64,000 nt of DNA, taken from contig NZ_JAHZST010000009.1 of assembly GCF_019457885.1 (NCBI RefSeq), forward strand, positions 62,001-126,000. The letters run 5' to 3'. The stretch's first letter is position 1; every line of letters begins with the position of its first letter. Origin of the DNA: Shewanella nanhaiensis. Its GTDB lineage: Bacteria > Pseudomonadota > Gammaproteobacteria > Enterobacterales > Shewanellaceae. The notes below the pieces were generated by a model. The model was given only the letters and a program-made list of their open reading frames with translations, did no database searches and had not been told where the DNA came from. The translations under genes and the position numbers were made by a program. Shown piece by piece: positions 63,351 to 64,000 of the stretch.

Positions 63351-64000
63351 TTATTTACCCAATATTCGATTCCAAAACCCTTTAGGCTGGCTTTTCGTCT
63401 CTTTTAACTTAGGAAAAAAATGTTCAGTTAACTTGTTTAGATCCAATAAAACCTGTTCACGTTTGGCTACCTGAGTAATGGGTGTACCAAGATCTATACA
63501 TTGACTCGCCAATTTAAAATCATTAGCAATAACAAAAACAGAACTGATGCCTGTGGTCTCTTTAATATCTTTTAGGTTAATCCCTGAACTTGTTTTCTGG
63601 TAACGATTAACCACCAGATGTATCTTTTCTCTATTAATCCCCATGAAATGGATCAACTGATTGACTATCGCCTTGCTTTCGCGAATGCTCATTACATCTT
63701 GCTGCAAAACAATTAAAACATCTGCATTGGTCAATATGTCGGCATTCCATCTTTCAGGGCCTCTAGAGAGATCTATCACCACTTGATCATAAAACTGACG
63801 ACACTTTAAAAGCAGTTCATTAGTATTTCTCAATTCAATATTTGCTGGAGAGTTAAGCATGGCAAAGGGTTTTGCAGCTAAAAGGTGTAGGTGACCTGCA
63901 TTAGTCATTGCCCCTTTTAGGGCCACTTCATCTAAGGAATCTAGCTCTTGGATAGCGTCGGTAATAAAATAGGTTGGCTCTAGACCTAACATATGAGCTA
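63351..64000 (-). CDS. tadZ: Tad pilus localisation ATPase TadZ/CpaE (N-terminus outside window)
   Basis: About 215 C-terminal residues are inside the window, and the frame continues open past position 64000, so the ATG at 63992 need not be the start. The visible part is the MinD/CpaE-like ATPase domain: VVIDLSRGPERWNADILTNADVLIVLQQD, then VVNRYQKTSSGINLKDIKETTG (landmarks), and a short basic tail FWNRILGK. TadZ positions the pilus machinery at the cell pole. It lies directly upstream of tadA. Confidence 0.9.
   Translation of the reverse strand, partial: AHMLGLEPTYFITDAIQELDSLDEVALKGAMTNAGHLHLLAAKPFAMLNSPANIELRNTNELLLKCRQFYDQVVIDLSRGPERWNADILTNADVLIVLQQDVMSIRESKAIVNQLIHFMGINREKIHLVVNRYQKTSSGINLKDIKETTGISSVFVIANDFKLASQCIDLGTPITQVAKREQVLLDLNKLTEHFFPKLKETKSQPKGFWNRILGK

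Overview
The window looks like chromosome from a marine Shewanella-type gammaproteobacterium. The family-level evidence is the earP-efp pair, the yfbR/dgt pair, glyoxylate-shunt enzymes of the long Pseudomonas/Shewanella type, a ychE-adhE neighbourhood as in enterics, and moderate, fairly AT-rich base composition. The species cannot be named from sequence alone. No rRNA, tRNA, CRISPR array, prophage or transposase was found. The left edge cuts earP and the right edge cuts tadZ.

Layout. 1-6.0 kb is housekeeping: EF-P and its arginine rhamnosyltransferase, alanine aminotransferase AlaA, a PilZ protein, and two HD-domain nucleotide hydrolases (YfbR, dGTPase-like). 6.5-9.5 kb is a large TonB-dependent receptor. 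9.6-31.7 kb is a compact quinoprotein alcohol-oxidation island. It holds a leftward operon (ABC substrate-binding protein, YVTN propeller, ABC ATPase, ABC permease, prolyl iminopeptidase) and a divergent cytochrome c-550 PedF plus a MoxJ-like periplasmic protein. These are followed by a PQQ alcohol dehydrogenase with the lanthanide-type extra Asp, an aldehyde dehydrogenase, a NosR-like FMN/polyferredoxin membrane protein, and pqqABCDEF (pqqA is a 23-codon gene). The island ends with NosP (FIST), a NahK/ErcS'-type hybrid kinase and a LuxR-type response regulator. 31.9-35.6 kb has a porin, a DUF3422 protein and a MarC protein; 36.1-38.7 kb has adhE.

38.8-46.2 kb has an M43-like metalloprotease, a GFA-fold protein, malate synthase G, a LysR regulator and a divergent isocitrate lyase. 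46.5-58.9 kb is mixed housekeeping (DMT transporter, YjjG, P-loop kinase, GDYXXLXY/DUF2157 pair, S9 peptidase, fumarase, PabB, Nudix, AsnS). 59-64 kb is the end of a tad pilus locus (TadD, TadC, TadB, TadA, TadZ).

How it fits together. Ethanol would be oxidised in the periplasm by the quinoprotein, with electrons passing to PedF. The aldehyde would be oxidised to acetate, and acetate carbon would be rescued by the glyoxylate shunt (AceA, GlcB). AdhE makes ethanol under fermentation, so both directions of C2 metabolism lie within 40 kb. A 17-bp motif (consensus TCCTACTAARKGATGRG) recurs in front of pedF/SBP, the quinoprotein gene, the aldehyde dehydrogenase, the porin and the DUF3422 gene. It is a plausible binding site for the LuxR-type regulator.

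The strangest structure is at 43.2-43.6 kb. The last 64 bp of the LysR gene is repeated three more times downstream, separated by a conserved 43-bp spacer, and all seven base differences between copies are synonymous in the LysR frame.
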